Positions 1-9,042 of a stretch of DNA of 64,000 nt are shown in pieces. The position numbers and the translations under genes are program-made. Under the pieces are notes generated by a model, which worked only from the letters and a program-made list of their open reading frames with translations, did not search any database and was not told the DNA's origin. Positions within the stretch are counted from its first letter, which is position 1. Each line of letters starts with the position of its first letter. Source of the stretch: RGIG9608 sp045612365 (GTDB lineage: Bacteria; Bacteroidota; Bacteroidia; Bacteroidales; Paludibacteraceae); NCBI GenBank assembly GCA_045612365.1, contig JAZKYY010000008.1:77140-141139 (forward strand), given 5' to 3'.

Positions 1-58
1 TTTCAAGTGCTGCAAGAGGAAACGTATCGTTATACAAAACAACAAAAATCGGTCTCAT
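1..58 (-). CDS. 5' end of an unidentified gene running off the left edge
   Basis: An ATG at 56-58 opens a reading frame on the minus strand that is still open at the window edge (19 codons, beginning MRPIFVVLYN). It starts 10 bases after the dnaB stop, so it would be the next gene of a dnaB transcript. Too little is visible to name a product. Confidence 0.4.
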   Translation of the reverse strand, partial: MRPIFVVLYNDTFPLAALE

Positions 59-67
59 CTTTTTTTA

Positions 68-1585
68 TTAGAAAGGAGTACTGCTTTCTTCTGGGAGCGA
101 AATTGTAGTCGTAGGGAAGTTTGATTTGCTGTTCGATTTGGACTCCAAAAACATTCCTCCACCTCCATTGCCCAAGGTTTGCTCGCTGAGGTTTGAGAAT
201 CGGGTAAACTCACCTTTGAATCGGAGACTAACATCACCAGTTTCTCCATTACGATGTTTGGCAATGATAATTTCTGCAATACCTCTTAAATCTTCACCAT
301 TTTTCCCTTCCATTATGCCATAATATTCTGGACGGTGAATCAAACAAACCATATCCGCATCTTGCTCAATGGCTCCGGACTCACGAAGGTCGGAAAGTTG
401 AGGACGTTTCCCTTCGTTAGAACGTTCTTCTACCTTACGATTCAACTGAGAGAGTGCAATAATAGGAATATTTAGTTCCCTCGCCAATACTTTTAGCGAA
501 CGAGATATCAAACTAATTTCTTGCTCACGGCTTTGAAAACGCATTCCTGATGCATTCATTAACTGCAAGTAGTCGATGATAATTATTTGTACATCATGTT
601 CTTTGACCAAACGTCGTGCCTTTGAACGTAACTCAAAAATAGACAATCCGGGAGAGTCGTCAATAAAAATTGGAGCATCTTGTAACAATCTTATTTTATG
701 GTCATAGATATCCCAATCCATGTCGTCCAAATCACCAGTTTTTATTTTATTGGCAGGAATACTTGTTACGTTTGTAATCAAACGATTAACTAACTGAATA
801 GCATCCATTTCCAAACAAAAAAGAGCAACAGGAATTTTGTAATCGACTGCCATATTTTTGGCCATCGAAAGCACAAAAGCAGTTTTCCCCATTGCAGGAC
901 GTGCTGCCACAATAATCAAATCAGAACGTTGCCAACCCGCAGTTATTTTGTCTAAATCATAGAAACCACTTCTAACTCCCGTAAGTTCACCTTTGTTGGC
1001 AAACACTTTACGCATACGTTGATATGATGCTTCGATAACAGGATTGATTTGAGTAAAATCTTTCTTTTGATTGTTTTGAGTGATTTTAAAGATTTCTGCT
1101 TCTGCTTTTTGAAGAACTTCATCAATGTCATTTTTTTCATCAAATGCATCCGTCTGCAACTCAGAAGAGACATTGATAAGTTGGCGAGCCAAAAATTTTT
1201 GAGCAATAATGCGTGCGTGATATTCAATATGAGCCGAGTTTGCAACCTTTCCGGTAAGAGTAGATAAGTAGTAATTTCCACCAATTTTTTCTAATTTTTC
1301 ATTTTTGCGTAATTGCTCGCTAACTGTAAAAATATCAATTGGATGATCATTGATATGTAAATCAAGAAACGCTTGATAAATGTGCTGATGTTCGTCTTTA
1401 TAAAAAGATTCTGTTTTGATAATATCAAGAACTTTTTCAATGGCTTTAGGTTCAATCATTATCGCTCCCAAAACAAGCTCCTCTAACTCGGTAGCTTGCG
1501 GTGGAACTTTTGCATACTCCAAACCACTATTCAATTTGTTTGTTGATGAGCGCTCTGCTCTTTTTTGTTCTTTTTTCTCAGCCAT
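68..1585 (-). CDS. dnaB: Replicative DNA helicase DnaB
   Basis: DnaB is the hexameric 5'-3' helicase that unwinds DNA at the replication fork and is loaded at oriC. The 505-residue protein has the normal two-domain layout: an N-terminal helical domain (about residues 30-130), a linker, and a RecA-like ATPase domain from about residue 200. The Walker A motif ARPAMGKT is at about 228-235, a hydrophobic Walker B strand ending in IDYLQLM follows, and the late KHRNGETG segment is characteristic of the family. The ATG at 1585 is about 25 bases downstream of a Bacteroidota -7 element, which supports this start. Length is normal and nothing is missing. Confidence 0.97.
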   Translation of the reverse strand: MAEKKEQKRAERSSTNKLNSGLEYAKVPPQATELEELVLGAIMIEPKAIEKVLDIIKTESFYKDEHQHIYQAFLDLHINDHPIDIFTVSEQLRKNEKLEKIGGNYYLSTLTGKVANSAHIEYHARIIAQKFLARQLINVSSELQTDAFDEKNDIDEVLQKAEAEIFKITQNNQKKDFTQINPVIEASYQRMRKVFANKGELTGVRSGFYDLDKITAGWQRSDLIIVAARPAMGKTAFVLSMAKNMAVDYKIPVALFCLEMDAIQLVNRLITNVTSIPANKIKTGDLDDMDWDIYDHKIRLLQDAPIFIDDSPGLSIFELRSKARRLVKEHDVQIIIIDYLQLMNASGMRFQSREQEISLISRSLKVLARELNIPIIALSQLNRKVEERSNEGKRPQLSDLRESGAIEQDADMVCLIHRPEYYGIMEGKNGEDLRGIAEIIIAKHRNGETGDVSLRFKGEFTRFSNLSEQTLGNGGGGMFLESKSNSKSNFPTTTISLPEESSTPF

Positions 1586-1617
1586 TTATTATGTTTCTTT
1601 TTTGCTTTTTAGAGGCG

Positions 1618-1625
1618 CAAAGGTA
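1618..1625 (-). promoter_or_regulatory. dnaB promoter -7 element
   Basis: On the minus strand this reads TACCTTTG, matching the Bacteroidota sigma-ABfr -7 consensus TAnnTTTG. It is placed to give a short leader before the dnaB ATG at 1585. No good -33 TTTG is evident at the usual spacing. Confidence 0.6.
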
Positions 1626-1677
1626 ATAAAAATAGATCAACTAATTCGTTCTAATCGCCTCATTGGAGAATAAATAT

Positions 1678-2685
1678 CTATTCTGTTAAGAGTTGTTCAA
1701 AACCACTACTATAGACGGCAAACAAAGAATCATTTTTACTGCAGATAAAAAATCCCTCTAAACCCTCAACACTATCGCATAAAGCTACACTTTTTTCAAG
1801 TCCCATTACCATACATGCAGTGGCAAAAGCATCGGCTGTCATACAACTTGTAGCAACTATAGTTGCACTTAACAACTGATGTTGAACGGGGAATCCCGTT
1901 TTGGGGTCAATAGTATGAGCATATTTTTTCCCGTCTTTATAATAAAATTGTCGGTAGTTTCCCGAAGTAGCCATAGCAATGTTATTAGAATATATAACTG
2001 ACTGAATTTCTCCTGTTTGAGTTAAACTCTCAGTTGGTTTATTTATCCCGATTGTCCATTTCTTTCCTTTTGGATTTTTCCCTTTTGCAACAATTTCTCC
2101 ACCTATGTCAACTAGAAAATTTTCACAACCATTTTGTTCTAAGAGTTCTGCAATAATATCCACCGAAAATCCTTTTGCTATAGCACTTGCATCTATCTGA
2201 ATACGCGGATCTTGCTTTGTAAGAATTCCATTCTGAAGCGATATTTTTTGATAGCCAACGTATTGAATAATACTATCAATGGTTGAAGAAGAAGGAAATT
2301 CTTCTTGCTTAAAACCAAATCCCCACACGTTTACTAGTGGAGCAACAGTAATATCAAAAGCTCCATTTGTGAGATTTGAAACTTTTTGTGCTTCAACATA
2401 CATTTTTTCAAAGAAAATGTCCGATTGATTACTTTCGTTATTGTTAATTTTTGATATTGTAGAATTAGGATTGAACACAGAAAGAGACACATCAAACTTT
2501 TCAAATGCCTTTACAATACTATCATTTAAGTCTTTATGATTTGGATGTTGATATGTTATACTATAAAACGTACCAAAAACCTTTCCTTTATTGGTGATGT
2601 AAGGCTGTTTTTTATTGAATGGTACAAGCAAAAATATCACTGCAATGGCAATAAATACCAAGGCAAAAAGCTGTTTTTTTTTCAT
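1678..2685 (-). CDS. apbE: FAD:protein FMN transferase, ApbE family
   Basis: ApbE attaches FMN covalently to a Thr or Ser of target flavoproteins, for example Na+-translocating NADH:quinone reductase subunits, outside the cytoplasmic membrane. The 335-residue protein begins with a Lys-rich start and a hydrophobic segment (about residues 5-22), fitting a membrane anchor or signal. Family motifs follow: GTFYSITY near the N terminus, the FDITVAPLVNVWGFG segment, VDIGGEI in the middle, and HTIDPKTGFPV with a later TADAFATACMV stretch. It starts 5 bases after the pyrC stop and ends the glycosyltransferase-pyrC-apbE operon. Confidence 0.92.
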   Translation of the reverse strand: MKKKQLFALVFIAIAVIFLLVPFNKKQPYITNKGKVFGTFYSITYQHPNHKDLNDSIVKAFEKFDVSLSVFNPNSTISKINNNESNQSDIFFEKMYVEAQKVSNLTNGAFDITVAPLVNVWGFGFKQEEFPSSSTIDSIIQYVGYQKISLQNGILTKQDPRIQIDASAIAKGFSVDIIAELLEQNGCENFLVDIGGEIVAKGKNPKGKKWTIGINKPTESLTQTGEIQSVIYSNNIAMATSGNYRQFYYKDGKKYAHTIDPKTGFPVQHQLLSATIVATSCMTADAFATACMVMGLEKSVALCDSVEGLEGFFICSKNDSLFAVYSSGFEQLLTE

Positions 2686-2690
2686 ACTTT

Positions 2691-4025
2691 TTATCGGTTA
2701 AATTCTATTTTTTTTCCAATGAATTGGTTAGAAATTTTTTCATTTTCAAAAACCAAATTTCCATTTACAAATGTGTGAGTTACCGAAAAATCAAATATCT
2801 TTCCGTCGAAAGGCGACCATTTGCATTTTGACAAAATAGACGATTCTGCAACTTCTGTTTTCTTGTTTGGGTCAATCAACACTAAATCCGCAATGTAACC
2901 TTTTTGAACAAATCCTCGATTTTTGATACTGAATAGAATCGCTGGATTATGACACATTTTTTCTACAACTTTTTCTATTGTCAAATTGGTCGTTCGAGTA
3001 AGTTGCAACATTGCTAAAAGAGAAAATTGTATCATTGGCATTCCAGAAACAGCCTTAAGGCAATCGCCCTCTTTTTCGCTCAATAGGTGAGGAGCATGAT
3101 CAGTTGCAATAGTATCTATTATTCCTTCACTTAAGGCTTCAATGAGTGAATTTTGGTCACTAGGAGTTTTAATAGCAGGATTACATTTGATTCGCGCACC
3201 TAAAGATTCGTAATCGTTACAATTAAAATAGAGGTATTGTGGACAAGTTTCTGCAGTAATAAGCTTTTGTTCAAGATTGACTTTTTCCAATAAATCCAAC
3301 TCTTTTTTGGTTGAAATATGAGCAATATGCAATCGTGTATTAGTCTGTTTTGCTAAATTGACTATTTTGCTAGTAGAACTAAAACAAGCTTCTTCATTAC
3401 GAATTAAGTGATGGCAAGAAATTGGGACAAAACCAGGAAACTTCTCTCTATAAAATTGTGCTGATTTGTCAATAATTTCATTGCTTTCGGCATGAACAAC
3501 AATGGGGACATTGTGAGATTTTTTGAAAAAAAGTTGCAACAATCTTTCATCGGAAAGCAAAAGATTTCCCGTAGTAGAACCCAAAAAAAGTTTGTACCCA
3601 GCAATTTTTTTGGGGTCAAAATTTTCTGCAAGTTCCAGGTTATTGTTCGTCAAGCCAAGATAAAAAGCGTAGTTGCAAAACATTTTTTTTTGCGCTTCAC
3701 ATTCTTTTGCATCCAAACTTTCTTGGTCAGTTGTTGCGGGAATATTGTTGGGCATATCCATTACAGTGGTAACACCTCCTGCAACGGCAGCACTACTTTC
3801 TGAAGAAAAATCAGCTTTATGAGTAAGACCTGGTTCTCTAAAATGCACATGGGTATCAATTACACCAGGAATAAGAAATTTGTTTGTGGCATCAATTACG
3901 TTATCTGCCTCAATACACTCTTCTGGAGAGAGAATATCTTTTATAAATCCATCTTCAATAAGAACAGATGCCTGTTGGCGCTGATTTTGATTAATAACAG
4001 TTGCGTTTTTGATAAGAATTTTCAT
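2691..4025 (-). CDS. pyrC: Dihydroorotase, class I type
   Basis: Dihydroorotase closes carbamoyl-aspartate to dihydroorotate in pyrimidine synthesis. The 444-residue length and the HVHFREPG metal-binding motif at residues 59-66 fit the class I amidohydrolase group. The later IAHIST and TDHAPH segments supply further metal and substrate ligands. Allantoinase is the closest alternative family, but HVHFREPG with IATDHAPH favours dihydroorotase. The start overlaps the stop of the upstream glycosyltransferase by 4 bases, implying translational coupling; apbE follows after 5 bases. Confidence 0.93.
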   Translation of the reverse strand: MKILIKNATVINQNQRQQASVLIEDGFIKDILSPEECIEADNVIDATNKFLIPGVIDTHVHFREPGLTHKADFSSESSAAVAGGVTTVMDMPNNIPATTDQESLDAKECEAQKKMFCNYAFYLGLTNNNLELAENFDPKKIAGYKLFLGSTTGNLLLSDERLLQLFFKKSHNVPIVVHAESNEIIDKSAQFYREKFPGFVPISCHHLIRNEEACFSSTSKIVNLAKQTNTRLHIAHISTKKELDLLEKVNLEQKLITAETCPQYLYFNCNDYESLGARIKCNPAIKTPSDQNSLIEALSEGIIDTIATDHAPHLLSEKEGDCLKAVSGMPMIQFSLLAMLQLTRTTNLTIEKVVEKMCHNPAILFSIKNRGFVQKGYIADLVLIDPNKKTEVAESSILSKCKWSPFDGKIFDFSVTHTFVNGNLVFENEKISNQFIGKKIEFNR

Positions 4026-4759
4026 CTTGAACTTTTTTTAGGATATTTCTTGTGCCAACTATCTATTCTAAGTCGGATAACGCCAAACAAAGCTTCTCCA
4101 AAAATACTTGAATTCATTTTTGATGTTCCATATTGCCTATTGACAAAAACAATAGGAACTTCCACAACGTTGAATCCGCATTTGTAAGCTGTAAACTTCA
4201 TCTCTATTTGGAAAGCATATCCCTTGAATTTGATATTGTCCAAATCAATAGTCTCCAAAACTTCTCGCTTATAACATTTGAATCCTGCTGTGGTGTCGGC
4301 AATTTTCACTCCCAAAACAATTTGCACATATTTTGATGCAAAATAAGACATCAACACCCGTCCCATTGGCCAATTAACAACGTTTACCACATTGTTTACA
4401 TAACGAGAACCAATAGCAACATCGGCTCCATTTTTGCAGGCAGAAAGAAGTCTTTGTAAATCGTCTGGATTATGTGAAAAATCGGCATCCATTTCAAAAA
4501 TATAGTCGTACTTGTGTTCTATCGCCCACTTAAAACCAGCTATATAAGCCGTACCAAGTCCCAATTTTCCTTTACGTTCAATCAAAAAAAGTTGTTCGAA
4601 AAATTCCTTCTGCAAAGTTTTAACAATTTCGCCCGTTCCATCAGGAGATCCATCGTCAACAATTAGAATGTGAAAATTTTCGGGATAAGAAAAGACCTTT
4701 CGAATGATATTTTCGATGTTCTCTTTTTCGTTATAGGTAGGAATAATGACTAAATTCAT
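4022..4759 (-). CDS. Polyprenol-phosphate mannosyl/glucosyltransferase-like GT2 enzyme
   Basis: A GT2-family glycosyltransferase of the dolichol-phosphate mannose synthase type, expected to load a sugar from a nucleotide donor onto a polyprenyl phosphate carrier. Visible motifs are IIPTYNEKENI at the N terminus, VDDGSPDGT for nucleotide binding, EMDADFSHNPDD with the metal-binding acidic motif, and IGSRY. An in-frame ATG 30 bases further upstream lies in the promoter, so I chose the ATG at 4759, which gives 245 residues and begins the domain immediately. First gene of the operon with pyrC and apbE. The sugar is not determinable. Confidence 0.88.
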   Translation of the reverse strand: MNLVIIPTYNEKENIENIIRKVFSYPENFHILIVDDGSPDGTGEIVKTLQKEFFEQLFLIERKGKLGLGTAYIAGFKWAIEHKYDYIFEMDADFSHNPDDLQRLLSACKNGADVAIGSRYVNNVVNVVNWPMGRVLMSYFASKYVQIVLGVKIADTTAGFKCYKREVLETIDLDNIKFKGYAFQIEMKFTAYKCGFNVVEVPIVFVNRQYGTSKMNSSIFGEALFGVIRLRIDSWHKKYPKKSSR

Positions 4760-4786
4760 AAAACGACTTTTTACGTTAGACCTTCG

Positions 4787-4794
4787 CAAAGGTA
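4787..4794 (-). promoter_or_regulatory. -7 element of the glycosyltransferase-pyrC-apbE operon
   Basis: Reads TACCTTTG on the minus strand (TAnnTTTG consensus). It gives a leader of about 20 bases to the ATG at 4759 and argues against the upstream ATG at 4789. Confidence 0.6.
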
Positions 4795-4895
4795 AAAAAA
4801 CTTTTCGGTTGAGTTTTATTGATGCTGTCGAAAAAAGATAGAGTTCGGAGTTATTCGGCTTGGTTTTTCAGTCTCCATTTTTCGAGCCATAGAGA

Positions 4896-4926
4896 TTGGG
4901 AATAATTTATTAATTACGTATCTTTG
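4896..4926 (+). promoter_or_regulatory. Aminotransferase-LolC/E operon promoter
   Basis: TATCTTTG at 4919-4926 matches the -7 element, and TTG at 4896-4898 sits 20 bases upstream as a -33 element. The spacing is canonical for Bacteroidota. It places the transcript start just before the ATG at 4945. Confidence 0.65.
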
Positions 4927-4944
4927 CGAAAAATATGTAAAATT

Positions 4945-6144
4945 ATGCCTCAAACATCAGTAAGAGGGCAACAAATGCCTTCGTCTCCTATAAGAAAACT
5001 CACACCACTTGCCGACAAAGCAAAGCAAAAAGGGATAAAAGTTTATCATCTTAATATCGGTCAGCCCGATTTAGCAACTCCTCAAATAGCCCTTGACACA
5101 CTGAAAAACATTGATCGTGCAGTGCTGGAATATAGTCCTAGCCAAGGATTCTCTTCCTTACGAGAAAAAATGGTTCCTTATTACAAGAAATTCAATATCA
5201 ATGTTGATGCTGATGATATAATCATAACCACAGGAGGTTCAGAGGCAGTAAACTTCGCTTTTATGAGTTGTCTTGACCAGGGCGATGAAATTATTGTTCC
5301 AGAACCTGCATATGCCAATTACACAGCTTTTGCTTTAGGTGCGGGCGTAAATGTTCGTCCTTTGGTTTCAACTATTGAGAGCGGATTTGCGCTTCCATCG
5401 ATAGCTGAATTTGAAAAACTGATTACCCCAAAAACAAAGGGAATTTTAATTTGTAACCCAAATAACCCAACTGGCTATCTCTATTCAAAAGAGGAGATGA
5501 TGCAGTTGAGAAATTTGGTAAAGAAATACGATTTATTCCTTTTTTCTGATGAGGCTTATCGCGAGTTTTGTTATACAGACGAGCATTATGTTTCTGCACT
5601 TTCTTTAGAAGGAATTGAAGAAAACGTAATCTTGATTGACTCGTTTTCGAAACGCTATAGTGAGTGTGGAATTCGAATTGGTGCTTTAGTTTGTAAAAAT
5701 AAAAAAGTGTGCGAGAATGTAATGAAGTATTGTCAAGCACGCTTGAGTCCGCCACTTATAGGTCAGATTATTGCAGAAGCTTCGCTTGATGCCCCTGAAG
5801 ATTATTTACAAAATACTTACGAAGAATACCTAGAACGTCGAAAGTGTTTAATAGAGGGTTTGAATAAAATACCCGGAGTTTATACGCCTATGCCAATGGG
5901 AGCATTCTACACAATGGCAAAACTACCGATAGACGATTGCGACAAATTCTGCCGTTGGCTATTAAACGATTTCTCCTACGAAAATCAGACTGTTATGGTG
6001 GCTCCTGCAAGTGGATTTTACACTTCACAAGCTCTAGGAAAAAATGAAGCACGTATTGCTTATGTACTGAAAAAAGAGGAACTCCAAAAAGCTCTTTTTG
6101 TACTTGAAAAAGCTTTAGAAGAGTACCCGGGACGAATTGGATAG
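4945..6144 (+). CDS. PLP-dependent aminotransferase (aspartate aminotransferase-like, fold type I)
   Basis: Class I/II aminotransferase, likely acting on aspartate or another amino acid. The 399-residue protein shows LNIGQPDL near the N terminus, the TTGGSEAV cofactor-binding turn, NPNNPTG, the SDEAYREF aspartate that contacts the pyridine nitrogen, and the PLP lysine in SFSKRYSECG followed by RIG. A TTG 21 bases upstream lies inside the -7 promoter element, so the ATG at 4945 is the start. The permease gene follows after 11 bases in the same operon. Substrate specificity cannot be read from sequence. Confidence 0.9.
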   Translation: MPQTSVRGQQMPSSPIRKLTPLADKAKQKGIKVYHLNIGQPDLATPQIALDTLKNIDRAVLEYSPSQGFSSLREKMVPYYKKFNINVDADDIIITTGGSEAVNFAFMSCLDQGDEIIVPEPAYANYTAFALGAGVNVRPLVSTIESGFALPSIAEFEKLITPKTKGILICNPNNPTGYLYSKEEMMQLRNLVKKYDLFLFSDEAYREFCYTDEHYVSALSLEGIEENVILIDSFSKRYSECGIRIGALVCKNKKVCENVMKYCQARLSPPLIGQIIAEASLDAPEDYLQNTYEEYLERRKCLIEGLNKIPGVYTPMPMGAFYTMAKLPIDDCDKFCRWLLNDFSYENQTVMVAPASGFYTSQALGKNEARIAYVLKKEELQKALFVLEKALEEYPGRIG

Positions 6145-6155
6145 AAAATCCTTTT

Positions 6156-7400
6156 ATGAACTTCGAATATTTTATTGCCAAACGCTTCTATTATGACAAA
6201 AGTTGGGATAAGCAGATGTCGCGCCCAGCAGTGAAAATTGCGGTTGCAGGTGTTGCAACTGGTTTGGCAATAATGATTCTGTCTGTTTCTATCATTTTAG
6301 GATTCAAACGAGAAATTCGAGAAAAAGTTATTGGATTTGGTTCGCATGTTCAAATTTCAAACTTTGATGGCAATAGCACATACGAGACTTACCCTATAAA
6401 AGTAGACGAAAAATTCATTTCTGATATTGCTACAATAGACAAAGTAAAACACGTTCAACGAATAGTTACAAAACCAGCCATAATTAAAACTGAGAAAGAT
6501 TTTCAAGGTATTGTAATCAAAGGGATTGGAAGCGATTTTGATTGGGATTTTTTTAAGAAAAATCTAGTCAAAGGAGATTGTTTGCAACTCACAGATAGTA
6601 CACTTTCAAAAGGAGTTCTTATTTCTGAAAATCTTGCACACACGCTTTGTTTGGATGTTGGCGATGATTTTTTATGTTACTTCCTTCAAGAGCAGATTCG
6701 AGCCAGAAAGTTTATTGTCAGCGGAATTTTTAACACCAACATTTCCGAGTACGACAAGCTTTTTGTTCTTGCCGACATGCAACACTTACAGAAGTTAAAC
6801 AAATGGGATTCAACCCAAATTAGTACTATTGAAGTCCTTGTAGAAAATTATGAATATGTTGAGGATGTACAATTTTCTATTTTCTCTAAAATTGCAAATC
6901 GATTTGATGAAAATGGTGCCACTTATCAAATAAAAACAATTCAACAGATATCTCCTCACATTTTTGGTTGGCTTGATATGCTAGACATTAATGCTTGGGT
7001 AATACTTATTTTGATGCTTGCCGTAGCTGGATTTAATATAGTTTCGGGTTTGTTGATTTTGATTTTAGAAAAAACTTCAACTATTGGTTTGCTGAAAGCC
7101 ATCGGAGCTGACGACTGGACAATTCGTAAGATTTTTATCTTTCAGTCCATCTTTCTTGTCGGGAAAGGAATGTTGTGGGGGAATATAATTGGAGTGGGTT
7201 GGTGTGTGTTACAGCATTTTACACATCTTATTCCTCTTGATCCTTCTGCCTACTATGTAAGTACAGTTCCTATTTCATTAGATATTTATGCATGGATTTT
7301 ATTGAACGTTTCTACTGCACTTATATCTTTCTTAATTCTCATTGTTCCATCTGTTGTTATTTCTAAAATTTCTCCAGCCCAAACAATTCGATTTGAATAA
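6156..7400 (+). CDS. LolC/LolE-family ABC transporter permease
   Basis: Integral inner-membrane permease of the family that releases lipoproteins for outer-membrane sorting. The 414-residue protein has the hallmark order: a membrane segment at about 25-50, a large periplasmic domain, and three C-terminal membrane segments forming an FtsX-like domain (KTSTIGLLKAIGADDWTIRKIF). The N-terminal IAKRFYYDK motif is typical of Bacteroidota LolC/E proteins. The partner ATPase is not adjacent, which is usual in this phylum. It is co-transcribed with the aminotransferase; no functional link is evident. Confidence 0.88.
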   Translation: MNFEYFIAKRFYYDKSWDKQMSRPAVKIAVAGVATGLAIMILSVSIILGFKREIREKVIGFGSHVQISNFDGNSTYETYPIKVDEKFISDIATIDKVKHVQRIVTKPAIIKTEKDFQGIVIKGIGSDFDWDFFKKNLVKGDCLQLTDSTLSKGVLISENLAHTLCLDVGDDFLCYFLQEQIRARKFIVSGIFNTNISEYDKLFVLADMQHLQKLNKWDSTQISTIEVLVENYEYVEDVQFSIFSKIANRFDENGATYQIKTIQQISPHIFGWLDMLDINAWVILILMLAVAGFNIVSGLLILILEKTSTIGLLKAIGADDWTIRKIFIFQSIFLVGKGMLWGNIIGVGWCVLQHFTHLIPLDPSAYYVSTVPISLDIYAWILLNVSTALISFLILIVPSVVISKISPAQTIRFE

Positions 7401-7460
7401 AAATCCTATACCTATTGACAAAAAAAACAAAAAATATTCTCTAATATATTTTAGATTAGT

Positions 7461-7468
7461 TACTTTTG
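7461..7468 (+). promoter_or_regulatory. -7 element for the small lipoprotein gene
   Basis: TACTTTTG matches TAnnTTTG and lies about 40 bases before the ATG at 7508, within an AT-rich intergenic region. Confidence 0.5.
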
Positions 7469-7507
7469 TCAAAACATTCTTAATTACTAACAAAAAAAAT
7501 TACAACT

Positions 7508-7876
7508 ATGAAAAAATTATTCTTACCAATAGCTATTTTACTTATAGCTATATTGTCAATGACATCGTGTACAAACAAAGAACATTGCTGGAAAGGAGAA
7601 GTCAACATTTCCGTTAAATGGGGAGATGAGATGGAGGACGAAGATTATGAATTCTCTACTTGGGGAACCGAAGACGAAGTTTCTACTGCTCTTGAAGCTT
7701 ATGTACAAGCAGCTAGAGAATATTTCGATATTATGTCAGGAGATGAAATAGAAACATCTGTAACATACACTATAAAAAAATACAAAGCTTCAGAAATGGA
7801 CTGTAAAAATGCTGAAGATTATTCTGATTATGAAGAGTGGCTAAAAGCCATAGATGAATTTGAAAAAGCCAAATAA
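7508..7876 (+). CDS. Small acidic lipoprotein of unknown function
   Basis: A 122-residue protein with a lipoprotein signal peptide: Lys-Lys, a hydrophobic core and the lipobox MTSC, making Cys21 the lipidated residue. The mature part is acidic (MEDEDYEF, a C-terminal DYSDYEEW segment) with two further cysteines. I recognise no family. It has its own -7 promoter element and ends at a strong terminator shared with the convergent gene, so it is probably monocistronic. Confidence 0.75.
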   Translation: MKKLFLPIAILLIAILSMTSCTNKEHCWKGEVNISVKWGDEMEDEDYEFSTWGTEDEVSTALEAYVQAAREYFDIMSGDEIETSVTYTIKKYKASEMDCKNAEDYSDYEEWLKAIDEFEKAK

Positions 7877-7894
7877 AAAAAACATTGATTAAAT

Positions 7895-7927
7895 AAAAAA
7901 AAGGGGAATTAATTCCTCTTTTTTTAT
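7895..7927. terminator. Bidirectional intrinsic terminator
   Basis: A-run, GGGGAATT/AATTCCTC stem with one wobble pair, then a T-run. A/T tracts on both sides let it serve both the lipoprotein gene and the convergent binding-protein gene. Confidence 0.75.
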
Positions 7928-9042
7928 TTCAACTTTCCACTAAAATAAAGTGTATCTATTTTTGAAATATTAGGATGGATGATTTTTGCGAAATCAGAAA
8001 GAATTTTATCCGGATACACAACCCCACTTTCCCAAAAATCATTTCCTCCACTCTCTGTTTTTCTTGCAAAAAAGTTGTAAACATTGCCTTTCTTTACTGA
8101 AGAGAAAAGTTCGTTGCGCTCATCAATATCCAAAAGAAAATCCATTGTTTCCGAAGGTGCACCCAACCAAACATCAGCATTCGAGAAATGATATAATACA
8201 CTTTCAACGGAAAGAGGAAGGCTTCCCTTTGTTGAATCATTTTCATAAACATACGAACAAACAGCATCCTTCAATAAAATACCCATAAAACTTTCTCCTC
8301 CTGGCACATACCAAGTACCCTTAAAGTTTCCTCCAATCATCACTTTTGGTCGTTCCGAAACTTTGCTTACTAATTGTTTAATCGCATTATAACGATGTTT
8401 TGTTTGTTCAAATAGAGAATCAGCAATGGCTGATTTGTTATAAATTGCGCCAAAAAACTTAATCCACTCTGCCCGTGCCAACGGATGTTGTTCCTTCCAC
8501 TCATTGATATAAAGTAGGGGAATTCCACTTTGTTTTATTCTCTGATGCTTACTCTCTTCTGCTCCATAAAGTGTCAGCGTAAGAGCTTCAGGGTAAAGAA
8601 GAAAAACTTTTTCATAATTCAAACTAAAAGCATCGCCAAGATTCACTAACTCATGATTCTCCCTAACTTTTTGGTTATATATTAACTCGGGAGAACATAC
8701 TCCAGCAACCGAATTCAATTCACCTAAAGCATCAATAAAACCAATATGAGTTGCCGAAGTGACGGCTATTTTTTTCAAAGGAATTTGCAATTTCACTCCA
8801 TCACTAGGAGTCTCAACATTACTATCTTCAACCAAATAGTAGGCAGCACTCTTTTGTCCACTAGAAGTTTCAAAAACCTCTATTTTTTTATAATGGTCTG
8901 TTTGATAGATTTTGAAACCTTCTGCAAAGTCAAGTTCTATTTGATTTTCAGTTGTACCTTTATCTTGTTCAGCAGAATTGGCACACGAAATCAGCAAAAC
9001 TAAACACAACAATTGCAGTAAAAAAAAAGACTTATTTTTCAT
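7924..9042 (-). CDS. BtuF/FecB-like ABC substrate-binding lipoprotein
   Basis: A helical-backbone (class III) periplasmic binding protein of the siderophore, heme or cobalamin group, anchored by the lipobox LISC near residue 20. Typical elements are the KKIAVTSATHIGFIDALG segment, LYPEALTL, and the C-terminal lobe with PDKILSDFAKIIHP. It overlaps the nadK stop by 11 bases and is last in the DUF6242-aroA-nadK operon. No permease or ATPase is alongside, so the ligand is unassigned; orphan BtuF-like lipoproteins are common in Bacteroidota. Confidence 0.8.
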   Translation of the reverse strand: MKNKSFFLLQLLCLVLLISCANSAEQDKGTTENQIELDFAEGFKIYQTDHYKKIEVFETSSGQKSAAYYLVEDSNVETPSDGVKLQIPLKKIAVTSATHIGFIDALGELNSVAGVCSPELIYNQKVRENHELVNLGDAFSLNYEKVFLLYPEALTLTLYGAEESKHQRIKQSGIPLLYINEWKEQHPLARAEWIKFFGAIYNKSAIADSLFEQTKHRYNAIKQLVSKVSERPKVMIGGNFKGTWYVPGGESFMGILLKDAVCSYVYENDSTKGSLPLSVESVLYHFSNADVWLGAPSETMDFLLDIDERNELFSSVKKGNVYNFFARKTESGGNDFWESGVVYPDKILSDFAKIIHPNISKIDTLYFSGKLK